Of a DNA stretch of 34,366 bases, positions 7,951-16,154 are shown one piece after another (the first letter of the stretch is position 1; the number at the start of each line of letters is the position of its first letter). Made by a program: the position numbers and the translations under genes. Location: positions 1 to 34,366 of the forward strand of contig JAKAMG010000032.1 of NCBI GenBank assembly GCA_021812985.1. Reading direction: 5' to 3'. The notes below the pieces were generated by a model. It was not told the origin of the DNA, ran no database searches, and was given only the letters and a program-made list of their open reading frames with translations. This DNA comes from Bacteroidota bacterium (lineage in GTDB: Bacteria; Bacteroidota; Ignavibacteria; Kryptoniales; JAKASW01).

Positions 7951-8172
7951 GTGCGGGACACCGCGTGCCCGGAAGTGGTGGTCGTCCCACGTCAGACTCG
8001 CGCTAGCTGGCGCAGGTTCCTTCCAAGCTGGTCGGCCATGGCCGATCAGGCTTCAAGAGTCGATTTCTTCGGCAGGATCATGGAGCACCCCCTCAATAAC
8101 GATCGGCCAAGAGAGTTGTACCTTTCCTGTGAACCGCAAGTCGAATACGACCGGTGGCAGTCGATATCGTGA
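7951..8172 (+). CDS. Possible small protein, 73 codons, unknown
   Basis: A plus-strand GTG-initiated frame in an otherwise empty 446-base gap. By my hand count its GC by codon position is about 59, 49 and 70 percent, the rising third-position pattern expected of a gene here and unlike spacer DNA. GGGAG lies only 3 bases before the GTG, which is short. The product ends in a charged stretch (EHPLNNDRPRELYLSCEPQ) and has no signal peptide or known motif. A strong hairpin follows 29 bases after the stop. It may be a real small gene, a remnant of a longer one, or chance. Confidence 0.3.
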   Translation: MRDTACPEVVVVPRQTRASWRRFLPSWSAMADQASRVDFFGRIMEHPLNNDRPRELYLSCEPQVEYDRWQSIS

Positions 8173-8200
8173 TCGCCGAGACAATGACGCCTGAAACATG

Positions 8201-8236
8201 GGAACACGCATCCCCCCTGCGTGGGATGCGTGTTCC
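8201..8236. terminator. Perfect 14-bp hairpin (terminator-like or regulatory)
   Basis: GGAACACGCATCCC (8201-8214) and its exact reverse complement (8223-8236) flank an 8-base loop CCCTGCGT. The loop itself contains TGCGT, which can pair with ACGCA (8206-8210) in an alternative fold. It lies 69 bases past the stop of the minus-strand T9SS gene and 29 bases past the possible plus-strand ORF. Neither side has a T-run, so it is not a textbook intrinsic terminator; bidirectional transcript-end stabilisation is the likeliest role. Confidence 0.6.
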
Positions 8237-8305
8237 TGACTCTACCGCGGAGGCAGGGTGAAAATAATTCGCGTGATCTTATTTAGGCGCAAACGACACG
8301 AAAAG

Positions 8306-9658
8306 TCATTTAAGTATGATCATTTTTTTTGTCTCATTGAAGTTTCCGTAATGGATCTGGTAAAAATATATCCCAGATGACACGCGCGTGTTCTCATTGT
8401 TTTGGCCATCCCAATTGACCTGATGCCACCCTTTGGGTTGGCGTGCGTCGACCAAGACTTTTACTTGCCTACCAAGGACGTCAAACACAGTGACTCTAAC
8501 AGGTTCACTCGAGGGAAGTCTATACTTTATGGTGGTGGAGGGATTGAACGGGTTCGGATAGTTCTGAAGCAAAGAAAAACCATCGGCGCCGGAACCATTA
8601 CTCAGGTCCTGTTGAACAAATGTTGGAGACTGATCCCCCTGATCCGTTCTCAGAATAGCATAATCTAACCCGCCGGCCCAAACGCAGGTACTGTTTACCA
8701 CCGAAAATCCGACAATGGATGACTGTGAGGCTCCCGATTTTACCCAGCTATCACCGAAGTCAGTGGATTTCAGAATCGCATAACCTGAGTCAGGTGAGTA
8801 AAATCCCTCGCTCCAGTATATTCCTGTCCCGTGGACTGCTGCCACTGAACCACCGGCCACGGAATTGTACCGCACTTTCCAGGTTGCACCGCCATCAATT
8901 GTAGTGGCACAATTTCCATTGGTGCCATTTAATATCCCGTGCAAGCTGTCTGAAAACGCAAGATTAAAATAACCGATAGCCTTGGGAACCGGAATGCTCG
9001 ACCAAGTAAGCCCTCGGTCAGTGGAGCGAAAAACGTACCTTTGAGTTGTTGTATCAGCCGAGCTTGTATTAGATGCAAACATAAAATTGTTTCCAATCGC
9101 ATCAAAGTCCATCGTTACCCCAGCTTGTCCAGCGACTCGCGGTACACCGTTTGTTACCTGCGTCCATGTCGAACCGCCGTCGGTAGTCCTTAGGATCACG
9201 TAGGCACTCGTATCAGGATAGAAAGGCGGATCTCCGAAAGCCACGCCAGTATTTTGATCCCAAAAATGTATGCCGTCTATGAAAGTCTGTCCTGATCCAG
9301 AGTATTCATACACCTTTGTCCAAGTTCCTCCACCGTTAGCGGTTTTATAAATCGAGCCGGTTGAACTTCCCACACATGCGACCGAATTATCTTGAGCGAA
9401 GAGGGCGGTCATCGACTGGGTCGATGGACCGACTGGGAAGAACCAGAAATTGTAGTACGAGTATCCCATTGTATCTAGCTTAGTATGAACCACGATGCCA
9501 TTGTCACCCGAAAACCAGCAGGAGCTTGAATCGACGGCGGATATGCCATAGAAAGCGGGGAGCCCATCCCCAAGTCGGGCCCAGCCCTGTGCAAAAGTAG
9601 GATTGCTCAGAAAGGTCACCGACAGCACCAGGCCTATGAGAACGCTAACCTTCTTCAT
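8306..9658 (-). CDS. Secreted YCF48/BNR-repeat beta-propeller protein with T9SS sorting tail
   Basis: Starting at ATG 9658 (AGGAAGAAG just upstream; an in-frame ATG at 9703 would only prepend a basic tail) the protein has 450 residues. After a signal peptide ending FAQ come five Asp-box-like repeats near residues 107-113, 158-165, 212-219, 253-260 and 298-305. Examples are TTDGGSTW, STDRGLTW, TIDGGATW and STDFGDSW, the YCF48/sialidase-like propeller blades. Residues 363-450 form a type A T9SS tail: SLLQNYPNPFNPSTTIKYRL, FDVLGRQV, SGIYFYQI and the terminal KKMIILK. The family is exported to the cell surface or medium by the Por machinery and the tail is removed. Propellers of this kind usually bind carbohydrate or protein; no catalytic residues are evident. 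It appears to be a single-gene unit. Confidence 0.88.
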   Translation of the reverse strand: MKKVSVLIGLVLSVTFLSNPTFAQGWARLGDGLPAFYGISAVDSSSCWFSGDNGIVVHTKLDTMGYSYYNFWFFPVGPSTQSMTALFAQDNSVACVGSSTGSIYKTANGGGTWTKVYEYSGSGQTFIDGIHFWDQNTGVAFGDPPFYPDTSAYVILRTTDGGSTWTQVTNGVPRVAGQAGVTMDFDAIGNNFMFASNTSSADTTTQRYVFRSTDRGLTWSSIPVPKAIGYFNLAFSDSLHGILNGTNGNCATTIDGGATWKVRYNSVAGGSVAAVHGTGIYWSEGFYSPDSGYAILKSTDFGDSWVKSGASQSSIVGFSVVNSTCVWAGGLDYAILRTDQGDQSPTFVQQDLSNGSGADGFSLLQNYPNPFNPSTTIKYRLPSSEPVRVTVFDVLGRQVKVLVDARQPKGWHQVNWDGQNNENTRVSSGIYFYQIHYGNFNETKKMIILK

Positions 9659-9961
9659 ATCTTCTTCCTTTCTTTTCTTATAAGCCGACAAACGAAAAGA
9701 CATTCTTGCATTCTTAATTCATCGTTGAATGCTGACGCAATTGAATGAGGTCTACATTACAGGTTATACCTAATTATCCTTGCAGGTAGTAGAGGTTGCT
9801 GAAAAAGCTCCGACCGTTCCCCTTTCGGTCAATGACTATTACAGAGGATGGTACTGGGGGTTCGTGAAACGAAGGAATCGCAAATGTTTAACCACATCTC
9901 CTCACTCTCCAATTGAGGTTAATATTGGCGAGGGATATCTTGATACATTTGGAGGTATTTG
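9659..9961. other. Divergent intergenic region (T9SS gene / nuclease gene)
   Basis: About 300 bases between divergent genes. A possible plus-strand promoter is TTGAAT with an 18-base spacer and TATACC near 9741-9770, but it would leave a leader of about 190 bases, so it is not scored. A 60-codon TTG frame (9780-9962) has GC by codon position of about 52, 43 and 38 percent and no ribosome site, so it is probably non-coding. GGAGG at 9951-9955 serves the nuclease gene. Confidence 0.4.
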
Positions 9962-10609
9962 ATGCTTAAACGGACTATGTTTCTGATTGCTGTGGCGGCC
10001 GGGTCGTGCTTCGCCCAGAACGTAACTATAAGACATGACAATTATACCACTGTCTTTAGTGAGTCGCTGAAGGTGCCAATCGTCGTCAAGTGGTGGCTCA
10101 CCAGGACAATGGTATCGTGCACCAACCGCACAAAAAGAACCAACAGGTTCATTCCGGACCCTGACCTCGCACAGTTCACCAACCTCGGACGCGATTACGC
10201 CGGGTCAGGATACGACCGCGGACACAATATGCCTGCGGAGGACAATGCTTGCAGTCCTCGCGGCATGAATGAGTGCTTCTACTACTCGAACATGTGCCCT
10301 CAGACTCCAAGCCTCAACCGCGGAGCATGGAAGAAACTGGAGACTCACACCCGCAAGCTGGCGAAGGAATACGACAGCGTCATGGTCTGGTGCGGTTCAG
10401 TCTGCAAGTCCGACAAGACAATCGGGCCGGACAAAGTTGCGGTGCCGAGCTATTGCTGGAAAATCGTATATGTGAAACAGACGGGCAAGACGTTGGCTTA
10501 TTCCTTCAGGGACGATTCTCCGGAAGACGGCCCAATAGAGAGTTACGAGGTCAGCATAGATTCCGTGGAGCACCTTAGCGGCATACAATTCAATAGGTCG
10601 GACCGATAA
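9962..10609 (+). CDS. Secreted DNA/RNA non-specific endonuclease (DRGH, beta-beta-alpha metal)
   Basis: The 215-residue protein starts at ATG 9962 with GGAGG six bases upstream. A signal peptide ends SCFAQ. The core is the NUC1/EndA family: YDRGHNMPAED at 84-94 with catalytic H88, then FYYSNMCPQTPSLNRGAWKKLE, where N119 and E127 correspond to the magnesium-binding Asn and the conserved Glu of Serratia-type nucleases. The C-terminal SVEHLSGIQF also fits the family. Mature sequence has seven Cys (C53, C97, C105, C112, C144, C148, C165), so disulfides are likely. It should degrade extracellular or periplasmic DNA and RNA, for nutrients or against competitors' DNA. No immunity gene is adjacent, which suits a secreted scavenging enzyme. 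The family call is very firm. Confidence 0.93.
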   Translation: MLKRTMFLIAVAAGSCFAQNVTIRHDNYTTVFSESLKVPIVVKWWLTRTMVSCTNRTKRTNRFIPDPDLAQFTNLGRDYAGSGYDRGHNMPAEDNACSPRGMNECFYYSNMCPQTPSLNRGAWKKLETHTRKLAKEYDSVMVWCGSVCKSDKTIGPDKVAVPSYCWKIVYVKQTGKTLAYSFRDDSPEDGPIESYEVSIDSVEHLSGIQFNRSDR

Positions 10610-10672
10610 CAATATCGGCCTCTGAGGAAAGTATCGGTGGGACAGAGTTGTCGCCAAGTGGTCGTGTCAACC

Positions 10673-10699
10673 CGGGGCCCCAATTGGGACAGGGCCCCG
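10673..10699. terminator. GC-rich hairpin between nuclease gene and ilvD
   Basis: CGGGGCCC (10673-10680) pairs perfectly with GGGCCCCG (10692-10699) around an 11-base loop. It lies 64 bases after the nuclease stop and 18 bases beyond the ilvD stop on the other strand, placing it between two convergent genes. A shorter stem, CCGATA/TATCGG with a 4-base loop (10603-10618), overlaps the nuclease stop codon. No T-run follows on either strand. Confidence 0.5.
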
Positions 10700-10716
10700 T
10701 TAAAGGACATAAGAGA

Positions 10717-12387
10717 TCAGTATTCCTTGAGAACTGCTCCGGTGTTCGCGCTCGTAACGTGCCTAGCATACCTCCCGAGATAGCCGTGATTGATGCGGGG
10801 TTGGAATGGAGGAAGAGATGCAAGTCTCTTTTCAATCTCACCAGCTTCCACAAGTAACTCGAGCTTTCCCGTCGGAATGTCGATCTGTATCCTATCTCCG
10901 TTCCGGATTGCCGCTATCGGCCCCTTGACGGCGGCTTCAGGCGACACGTGTCCGATGCACGCGCCGCGAGTTCCTCCCGAAAATCTCCCGTCGGTGATGA
11001 GTGCGACGCTGTCGCCAAGTCCCATCCCCATCAGGTAGGAGGTCGGAGCAAGCATCTCCTGCATCCCCGGGCCGCCCATGGGGCCTTCATACCGGATCAC
11101 GACTACATTCCCCCGCTCTACCTTTCCTGCCAGAATTCCCTGCACTGCATCTTCCTGTGACTCAAAGACCACAGCATCGCCTTCGAACACAAGCATTTCC
11201 TTCCTAACTCCTGCCGTCTTGACGATCGCCCCCTGCGGCGCAAGATTTCCGAATAGGACTGTAAGGCCTCCATCCTGCGAGTATGCGTTGCCGATTTCCC
11301 TGATGCACTCCTTGTCAGTAGTTTCGACCTTCGATATGTTCTCGCCCAGGCTCTTTCCTGTTACGGTCTTCGAGTCGAGAGAGAGTAGACCTGGAATATT
11401 CGAAATCTCCTTCAGAATTGCGCTGACCCCGCCGGCATGATCCACGTCTTCCACATGGTAGGACGAGGATGGGCTCACCTTGCAGATGTTCGGAGTTTTC
11501 CTGGAGAGACGGTTGATCTTCTCAAGATCATATTGAATTCCTGCTTCGTGGGCTATGGCCAAAGTGTGCAGGACGGTATTCGTGCTCCCTCCCATTGCCA
11601 TGTCGAGAACTAAGGCGTTCCCTATCGCCTCTTCGGTAACTATGTCCCGCGGTTTGAGGTCCATCTGTATAAGCTTCAATATCTGTCTAGCGGCGGCGCG
11701 GTAAAGCTCTTCGCGCCTCGTGTCAACCGCCAATACCGTTCCGTTGCCTGGAAGGCCCATGCCGAGCGCTTCCGTGAGACAGTTCATGGAGTTCGCCGTG
11801 AACATTCCGCTGCATGACCCGCATGTCGGACAGCCGTTCCTCTCCAGGTCGAGAAGCTGTTCGTCGTTTATGTTTCCGGATTTATACGATCCCACTCCTT
11901 CAAACACTGATATGAGGTCGACCGTACGCCCGTCCTTTGTGCGGCCGGCAGCCATCGGACCGCCACTCACGAAAATTGCAGGGATGTTTACTCTCATCGC
12001 AGCCATCAGCATGCCGGGGACTATCTTGTCGCAATTGGGAACGCATACCATCCCGTCGAACTGGTGCGCCCGTATCATGGTTTCGACCGAATCGGCAATC
12101 AATTCCCGGCTGGGTAGAGAATACTTCATGCCACTGTGCCCCATTGCAATGCCGTCGTCCACCCCGATGGTATTGAACTCAAACGGCACGCCCCCCGCCT
12201 TTCTTATTTCATCTTTAATGAGCGCGCCAACCTTATTCAGATGAACATGACCCGGTATTATCTCTACGAATGAATTTACTACGGCTATAAACGGTTTCCC
12301 GAAATCTTCTTCTTTCACGCCTGCCGCGCGCAGCAGACTCCTGTGCGGCGCGCGCTCAAAGCCTTTCTTAATGACATCGCTTCTCAT
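10717..12387 (-). CDS. ilvD: Dihydroxy-acid dehydratase IlvD
   Basis: The 556-residue protein is the usual length for IlvD (EC 4.2.1.9), which dehydrates 2,3-dihydroxy-3-methylbutanoate and its isoleucine analogue to the 2-keto acids in branched-chain amino acid synthesis. Recognisable blocks are [20 protein letters not shown] (71-90), [14 protein letters not shown] with C119, and [13 protein letters not shown] with C192, both iron-sulfur ligands, plus [11 protein letters not shown] near the C-terminus. The position that is Cys in the [2Fe-2S] subgroup reads PGHVHL here (45-50), as in the E. coli enzyme, so an oxygen-sensitive [4Fe-4S] cluster is predicted by analogy. GAGGA lies 5 bases before the ATG. 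No other ilv or leu genes are in the window. A stable hairpin sits 36 bases upstream of the start codon. Confidence 0.97.
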   Translation of the reverse strand: MRSDVIKKGFERAPHRSLLRAAGVKEEDFGKPFIAVVNSFVEIIPGHVHLNKVGALIKDEIRKAGGVPFEFNTIGVDDGIAMGHSGMKYSLPSRELIADSVETMIRAHQFDGMVCVPNCDKIVPGMLMAAMRVNIPAIFVSGGPMAAGRTKDGRTVDLISVFEGVGSYKSGNINDEQLLDLERNGCPTCGSCSGMFTANSMNCLTEALGMGLPGNGTVLAVDTRREELYRAAARQILKLIQMDLKPRDIVTEEAIGNALVLDMAMGGSTNTVLHTLAIAHEAGIQYDLEKINRLSRKTPNICKVSPSSSYHVEDVDHAGGVSAILKEISNIPGLLSLDSKTVTGKSLGENISKVETTDKECIREIGNAYSQDGGLTVLFGNLAPQGAIVKTAGVRKEMLVFEGDAVVFESQEDAVQGILAGKVERGNVVVIRYEGPMGGPGMQEMLAPTSYLMGMGLGDSVALITDGRFSGGTRGACIGHVSPEAAVKGPIAAIRNGDRIQIDIPTGKLELLVEAGEIEKRLASLPPFQPRINHGYLGRYARHVTSANTGAVLKEY

Positions 12388-12423
12388 TTAATCCTCAATA
12401 GATTCTATAATATATTTGCCGTA

Positions 12424-12478
12424 CTTTGACGGCCGCCTTCTCTCCCCTGAGGGTTAAGAGCGGCGGCCCTGATCAAAG
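12424..12478 (-). promoter_or_regulatory. Long stable hairpin upstream of ilvD
   Basis: Nested inverted repeats: CTTTGA (12424-12429) with TCAAAG (12473-12478), GGCCGCC (12431-12437) with GGCGGCC (12462-12468), CTCT (12440-12443) with AGAG (12457-12460), and CCC/GGG at the tip around TGA. That is about 20 base pairs in 55 bases. On the minus strand it ends 36 bases before the ilvD ATG and begins 212 bases after the previous gene's stop. It could be an attenuator, an antiterminator target, or the end of the upstream transcript. No T-run follows, so intrinsic termination alone is unlikely. Confidence 0.55.
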
Positions 12479-12543
12479 GCAGTCAAGTGGCAACGCTACA
12501 AATTACCATTTCCCCGGTTTAAGAACATGAAGTCTGCGAGGAA

Positions 12544-12606
12544 TTAATTCGGCGTACCGCTAATCAGGTTTACATTGATGAAGATGGCACAGCCACGCGT
12601 CCTCAT
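12544..12606 (-). CDS. Possible ilv leader peptide, 20 codons
   Basis: Minus-strand ATG at 12606 opens a 20-codon frame whose middle reads CAIFINVNLIS: three Ile, one Val and one Leu within nine residues, the amino acids made by the ilvD pathway. It lies between the upstream gene and the hairpin that precedes ilvD, the position of a classical attenuation leader. Against it: no purine-rich ribosome site is seen before the ATG, and the hairpin lacks a T-run. Treated as a speculative candidate. Confidence 0.25.
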   Translation of the reverse strand: MRTRGCAIFINVNLISGTPN

Positions 12607-12690
12607 GTGAACAGGCACACGACAAACGTTGAAGCGTGACGGATGGATAAGTATGGCTTGTCGGTTCGCGGAGAGTGTCAGGACCTGTGG

Positions 12691-13158
12691 TTAATTGCCG
12701 ATCTTGTGCTTCGACTGGTAGTTGCCGGCCACGGTGCGGAAGCCCACGTTGAGTCTGTTCCATCCGTTTATGACAATAACAGCCATTGTCAGATCGACAA
12801 GTTCCTTCTCGCTGAAATGTCTCCTCGCCTCATTGTAGACATCGTCTGGGACGTGAGATTCGCTCACGAGGGTCAGCGATTCAGTCCACGCCAGCGCCGC
12901 CCTTTCGCGATCGGTGTAATACGGCGCTTCGCGCCAGGCATTCAGACCGTAGAGTCGCTGTTCCGTTTCTCCGAGGGCGCGGGCGTCTTTCGTGTGCATA
13001 TCGAGACAATATGCACAGGCGTTAATCTGGGATGCGCGTGTCTTAACAAGCTCGAGGAGCAACGGCTCAAGACCGGAGTTGTCCACGTACTTCTGCATCT
13101 GAAGCATTACTTCTAACGCCGCAGGTGCGGTCTTATGATGATCAATTCTAGCCTTCAT
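12691..13158 (-). CDS. Carboxymuconolactone decarboxylase-family protein, AhpD-like
   Basis: The 155-residue cytoplasmic protein carries the AhpD-domain signature: E36 followed by KTRASQINACAYCLDMH, where C48, C51 and H55 form the CxxC(3)H redox site used by alkylhydroperoxidase-like members. Later parts, RERAALAWTESLTLV and DLTMAVIVINGWNRLNVGF, match the family's second half. Proteins of this type (TIGR00778 group) are stand-alone peroxidase-like enzymes thought to reduce organic peroxides using a thiol donor, though most are uncharacterised. AGGAG lies 10 bases before the ATG, a slightly long spacing. The mug gene is 186 bases upstream on the same strand. A true gamma-carboxymuconolactone decarboxylase is unlikely because the CxxC site is intact. 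Confidence 0.9.
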   Translation of the reverse strand: MKARIDHHKTAPAALEVMLQMQKYVDNSGLEPLLLELVKTRASQINACAYCLDMHTKDARALGETEQRLYGLNAWREAPYYTDRERAALAWTESLTLVSESHVPDDVYNEARRHFSEKELVDLTMAVIVINGWNRLNVGFRTVAGNYQSKHKIGN

Positions 13159-13344
13159 GACATATCAACTCCTGAATATTGGTTCACCTGTTTCATAAAC
13201 CCTTAAACCTTGATCAAGTTCCGTACTTGGAATAACTCCATTAGTCATGTCCTGGAACGGATCTCAAAGAAAAGCCAATTTCCAACGGCGGCAATTGCGG
13301 CCGATCCCCCCTTTGATTCCGTTCCATCGGGTTTGCCTGAAGTC

Positions 13345-13845
13345 CTATTTGAGGAGCCTCCGCAGCTCGCGGATTCTTACGATGGCTTCACCACGTATGG
13401 GGAAATGCATGACGAAAATCCTGGACGCCATGATGTCCGGCTGCCAGCCGAAATCAAAATCCTTTGAACCTATGAACTTCTCATATGTGACCTTGCCAAT
13501 GAAACAGACTATGCGCGGCCTGTACCTTCTGATAGCCGAAAGGACACTCCTCCTTCCGGACAGCTCCTCCCCCTTTTTCAATTCGGTCACCACGCGGGTT
13601 GGCCTGTCGATGATGTTCATGAACCCGAGGTTATACACCTGTGCGAATTTGTGCAGATAGATCCGCTTGAGTTTCTTGTCGTCACGTAGATCGCTTTCGG
13701 CCTCGGCCAACACTCCTGCCCTGTTCATGAGATACCAGAACATCTTATTGTTTGAAAACGGGATGCCCCGGTTGAAGGAGCCGTAGTGAGGGTTTATTCC
13801 GACGAACAGAATCCTCATGTTCCTGCGGAATGTGTAACGTATCAT
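13345..13845 (-). CDS. mug: Mug-type (G:T/G:U mismatch) DNA glycosylase
   Basis: The 166-residue protein fits the uracil-DNA glycosylase superfamily, Mug/TDG branch. The active-site loop is FVGINPHYGSFNRGIPFSNN with N18 in GINP, the Asn that positions the attacking water in Mug, followed by KMFWYLMNRAGV, the FW..L..aG segment that packs behind it. The core strand RPRIVCFIGKVTYEKFIG and the loop VMHFPIRGE stand in for the second family motif, usually N-P-S or P-S-x-S, so the intercalation loop is atypical. It would remove uracil or thymine opposite guanine after deamination. The ribosome site AGAAGAG before the ATG is moderate; an internal ATG at codon 10 would cut too close to the active loop. 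No operon partner is obvious. Confidence 0.8.
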   Translation of the reverse strand: MIRYTFRRNMRILFVGINPHYGSFNRGIPFSNNKMFWYLMNRAGVLAEAESDLRDDKKLKRIYLHKFAQVYNLGFMNIIDRPTRVVTELKKGEELSGRRSVLSAIRRYRPRIVCFIGKVTYEKFIGSKDFDFGWQPDIMASRIFVMHFPIRGEAIVRIRELRRLLK

Positions 13846-14084
13846 GGCTCTTCTCTTGTCACCTCATCGGCGACATGTCACGTCTGACAGTTGCATTTGA
13901 AAGGTTATGCGATGGGAACCGAAATGTCAAATCTATTATCGCGCAACGGCAATCGGGGCGAGAGGATATGCCAGGCCAACGTCACCCCCAACTCGAGGCA
14001 GAAGCTGAAGGCTTTCTCCACCTAAATGTCGAGAGCCTCCCTTCCTTTCATCGGCCTGCCCGTAGTTTCTGAACCGCTGATTGC

Positions 14085-16052
14085 TCAGCCGTGCTTGCGG
14101 TTATTTCCGCTGTGACCGTTCCCGTTGTGGCCATGTCCGTTCTGACCGGCCGTCACGGTCCTCGAAAAATGATGACTCTCTCTTGCGCTTTCGACTTTGA
14201 ACCGGGCGACCAGGTTCCGCAGATTTTCCGTCTGCCTGTTGAGTTCGTCGGCTGACTGGGCGATTTGTGACACCCCTGCCGCGGACTGATTGGAAACCGA
14301 CGAGATTGCCTCGACGTTCTTTGATATCTGTTCGCTCGTGGCCGACTGCTCTTCGCTGGCAGCCGCTATCTGATTGATCATGTCAACTGACTTCTGCGTC
14401 TCAGACACGATTTGTTCGAGCGCCTCACCTGCCTTGTCGGCTGATGCCAGCCCCTCTTCTACCTCTTTGGTCCCCCTCTTCATTGATTCAACGGCGAGTT
14501 TCGTCTCTGCCTGGATCCCCTTTATCATGTCCTCGATTTCCTTCGTCGCCTTGGTCGTCCGCTCGGCCAGCTTTCTCACCTCGTCAGCCACGACTGCGAA
14601 TCCTCTTCCCTGTTCGCCGGCCCTCGCCGCTTCTATTGCGGCGTTCAGCGCCAGCAGATTTGTCTGGTCCGCGATGTCGTCTATGACAGAAGTTATTTCA
14701 CTTATCTGCTGACTCGAAGCGCCGAGCTTTTCCACGGTTGCGGCGGAATTCGTCACAACGCCCGCGATTTCCCTCATCTTACTCGTCGTCTCCTGAACTA
14801 TTTCGCCGCCGCTTGTGGCCAGCCTGCCGTTTTCGGTCGCCACATGGGCCGTCTTCGTAGCGTTGGCCGCGTTGTCGATAATTGTTCTGGTCATCTCCTC
14901 AACGGCGGCCGCGACCTCGCTTGACTGCGCCGACTGCTCCTGCGCACCGGCTGCGAGCTCTTCGCTCGAGCTGCTTATTTGCGTCGCGGCGGTCGCCGTC
15001 ATTTCAACCGACTCCTGGAGCTCCTGTATCATCGCGCGTATGTTGCCTACAGCCCTGTTGAAACCATCAAAGAGCTTTCCTATTTCATCATCGCTCGTTA
15101 TATCCATCTTCACCGTCAGATCGCCGTTGGCAAACTTATCCATACCGGACAGGATGCTCTCCACGCTGCTCGACAGGTATCCCGATTGTTTTTCGGCGAG
15201 TGCCTTCGCCTCCTGTGACTCGCGAGCGGCAGACTCCGCGGCCTCGCTCTTTTCACGCACCTCACGCATTGCATTCTTGATGTTCACTACCATGCCGTTG
15301 AAACTCTGTGCCAGCTTGCCGAGTTCGTCCCTAGAATCTATGTCAACGACTACATCCGTATTCCCGGAGGCTACTTTGTCGGCGCTTTCCTCGAGAATCC
15401 TGATCGGCCTGACAAATCCCTTCGACGCCAATAGTATCACTACAATTCCGAATAGGACAACGATGATTGACCATACAGCGACGTTGACGAACGCGTCGCT
15501 TGTTGCTTTTTGAACTGCGACCTTGTTCGTCAGAGAGCTCTTCCCGGCGTCAGCTATGAGCCCCAACAGCGTCGCCCTCAGCTTTCTCCAGCGTCCGGTC
15601 TCGGTGGTTGTGAGGAGGGTTACTCCCTCCTTGGCATTTCCCGATATCGCGAGCTCCTGAACCTGCTTCTTTAAATTATCGAGCGCGACCCACTGGCCGT
15701 CGAGCGTACCGAGCCGTGCCAGTAATTCCGGTCTGCCGATCGCAGCGTTGTCAGCCACGGCGAGCTCTGCGATGAATTCAGTGTTCGCCTGGGCGTAGTT
15801 GTCCTTCGCCTTTTGATCCGTCGGATTGAGGAGAATATTGCGGGTCGCCTGCTCAGACTGGAGTCCCTGCGCATACATGTTGTTCAGTGAAAGGAGGAGG
15901 GCCTGGTCTCTGTCTATGAAATTGACGAACGTATTCGAGTTGGAGTTGATTGTGTTCACTCCGTATGCGATTACTCCCAGAAAGCCCAGGGTCGTGATAA
16001 TCAGGGGGACAATATATTTTGTTCGGATACTCAGATTTTTAAAAAAGTTCAT
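14085..16052 (-). CDS. Methyl-accepting chemotaxis protein with His/Gly/Asn-rich tail
   Basis: The 655-residue transducer has TM1 (about 13-33), a 155-residue periplasmic helical sensor of the four-helix-bundle type, TM2 (about 190-210), a HAMP domain (211-263), a coiled segment, what looks like a second HAMP (about 295-346; [12 protein letters not shown].. [12 protein letters not shown]), and a long methylation/signalling bundle. The hairpin tip [20 protein letters not shown](..)[17 protein letters not shown] at about 462-500 is the invariant CheA/CheW contact. The C-terminus (about 637-655) is [19 protein letters not shown] instead of a CheR-docking NWETF-type pentapeptide. AAGGA lies 9 bases before the ATG. 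No che genes are in the window, so it must work with a remote cluster. The ligand is unknown. Confidence 0.95.
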   Translation of the reverse strand: MNFFKNLSIRTKYIVPLIITTLGFLGVIAYGVNTINSNSNTFVNFIDRDQALLLSLNNMYAQGLQSEQATRNILLNPTDQKAKDNYAQANTEFIAELAVADNAAIGRPELLARLGTLDGQWVALDNLKKQVQELAISGNAKEGVTLLTTTETGRWRKLRATLLGLIADAGKSSLTNKVAVQKATSDAFVNVAVWSIIVVLFGIVVILLASKGFVRPIRILEESADKVASGNTDVVVDIDSRDELGKLAQSFNGMVVNIKNAMREVREKSEAAESAARESQEAKALAEKQSGYLSSSVESILSGMDKFANGDLTVKMDITSDDEIGKLFDGFNRAVGNIRAMIQELQESVEMTATAATQISSSSEELAAGAQEQSAQSSEVAAAVEEMTRTIIDNAANATKTAHVATENGRLATSGGEIVQETTSKMREIAGVVTNSAATVEKLGASSQQISEITSVIDDIADQTNLLALNAAIEAARAGEQGRGFAVVADEVRKLAERTTKATKEIEDMIKGIQAETKLAVESMKRGTKEVEEGLASADKAGEALEQIVSETQKSVDMINQIAAASEEQSATSEQISKNVEAISSVSNQSAAGVSQIAQSADELNRQTENLRNLVARFKVESARESHHFSRTVTAGQNGHGHNGNGHSGNNRKHG

Positions 16053-16107
16053 TTTGTTTCATCCTTGAAATTTACATACCCGCCCATTCCTGGGCAGAAG
16101 GTGGTTT

Positions 16108-16137
16108 GGGAGGAGGTCGACTCAACAGACTCCTCCC
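16108..16137 (-). terminator. Terminator-like hairpin after the porin gene
   Basis: GGGAGGAG (16108-16115) pairs with CTCCTCCC (16130-16137) over 8 bp; alternatively a one-base bulge extends the stem to 10 bp. It is 17 bases past the porin stop on the minus strand, between the porin and chemotaxis genes. The T-rich flank (CCCTTTTCG) is on the plus-strand side, so the hairpin lacks a minus-strand T-run. A smaller stem GCCCA/TGGGC (16082-16095) follows, just before the chemotaxis gene. Confidence 0.5.
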
Positions 16138-16154
16138 TTTTCGTTACCGCTGAC

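Larger units (their letters stand above)
12388..12690. other. ilvD leader / intergenic region
   Basis: About 300 bases between the decarboxylase-like gene and ilvD, both on the minus strand. It holds a 20-codon frame rich in Ile, Val and Leu (12544-12606), the long hairpin at 12424-12478, and an AT-rich segment (12389-12419) with TATTAT- and TATAGAAT-like strings that could be a minus 10 box, followed by the GAGGA ribosome site. Confidence 0.5.

Noticed and set aside
9780-9962. Plus-strand 60-codon frame just before the nuclease gene
   Set aside because: No ribosome site and third-position GC lower than the second, unlike genes here; it only happens to overlap the nuclease start.
12560-12763. 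Minus-strand 67-codon frame overlapping the AhpD-like gene
   Set aside because: Mostly an out-of-frame reading of the well supported CMD-family gene.
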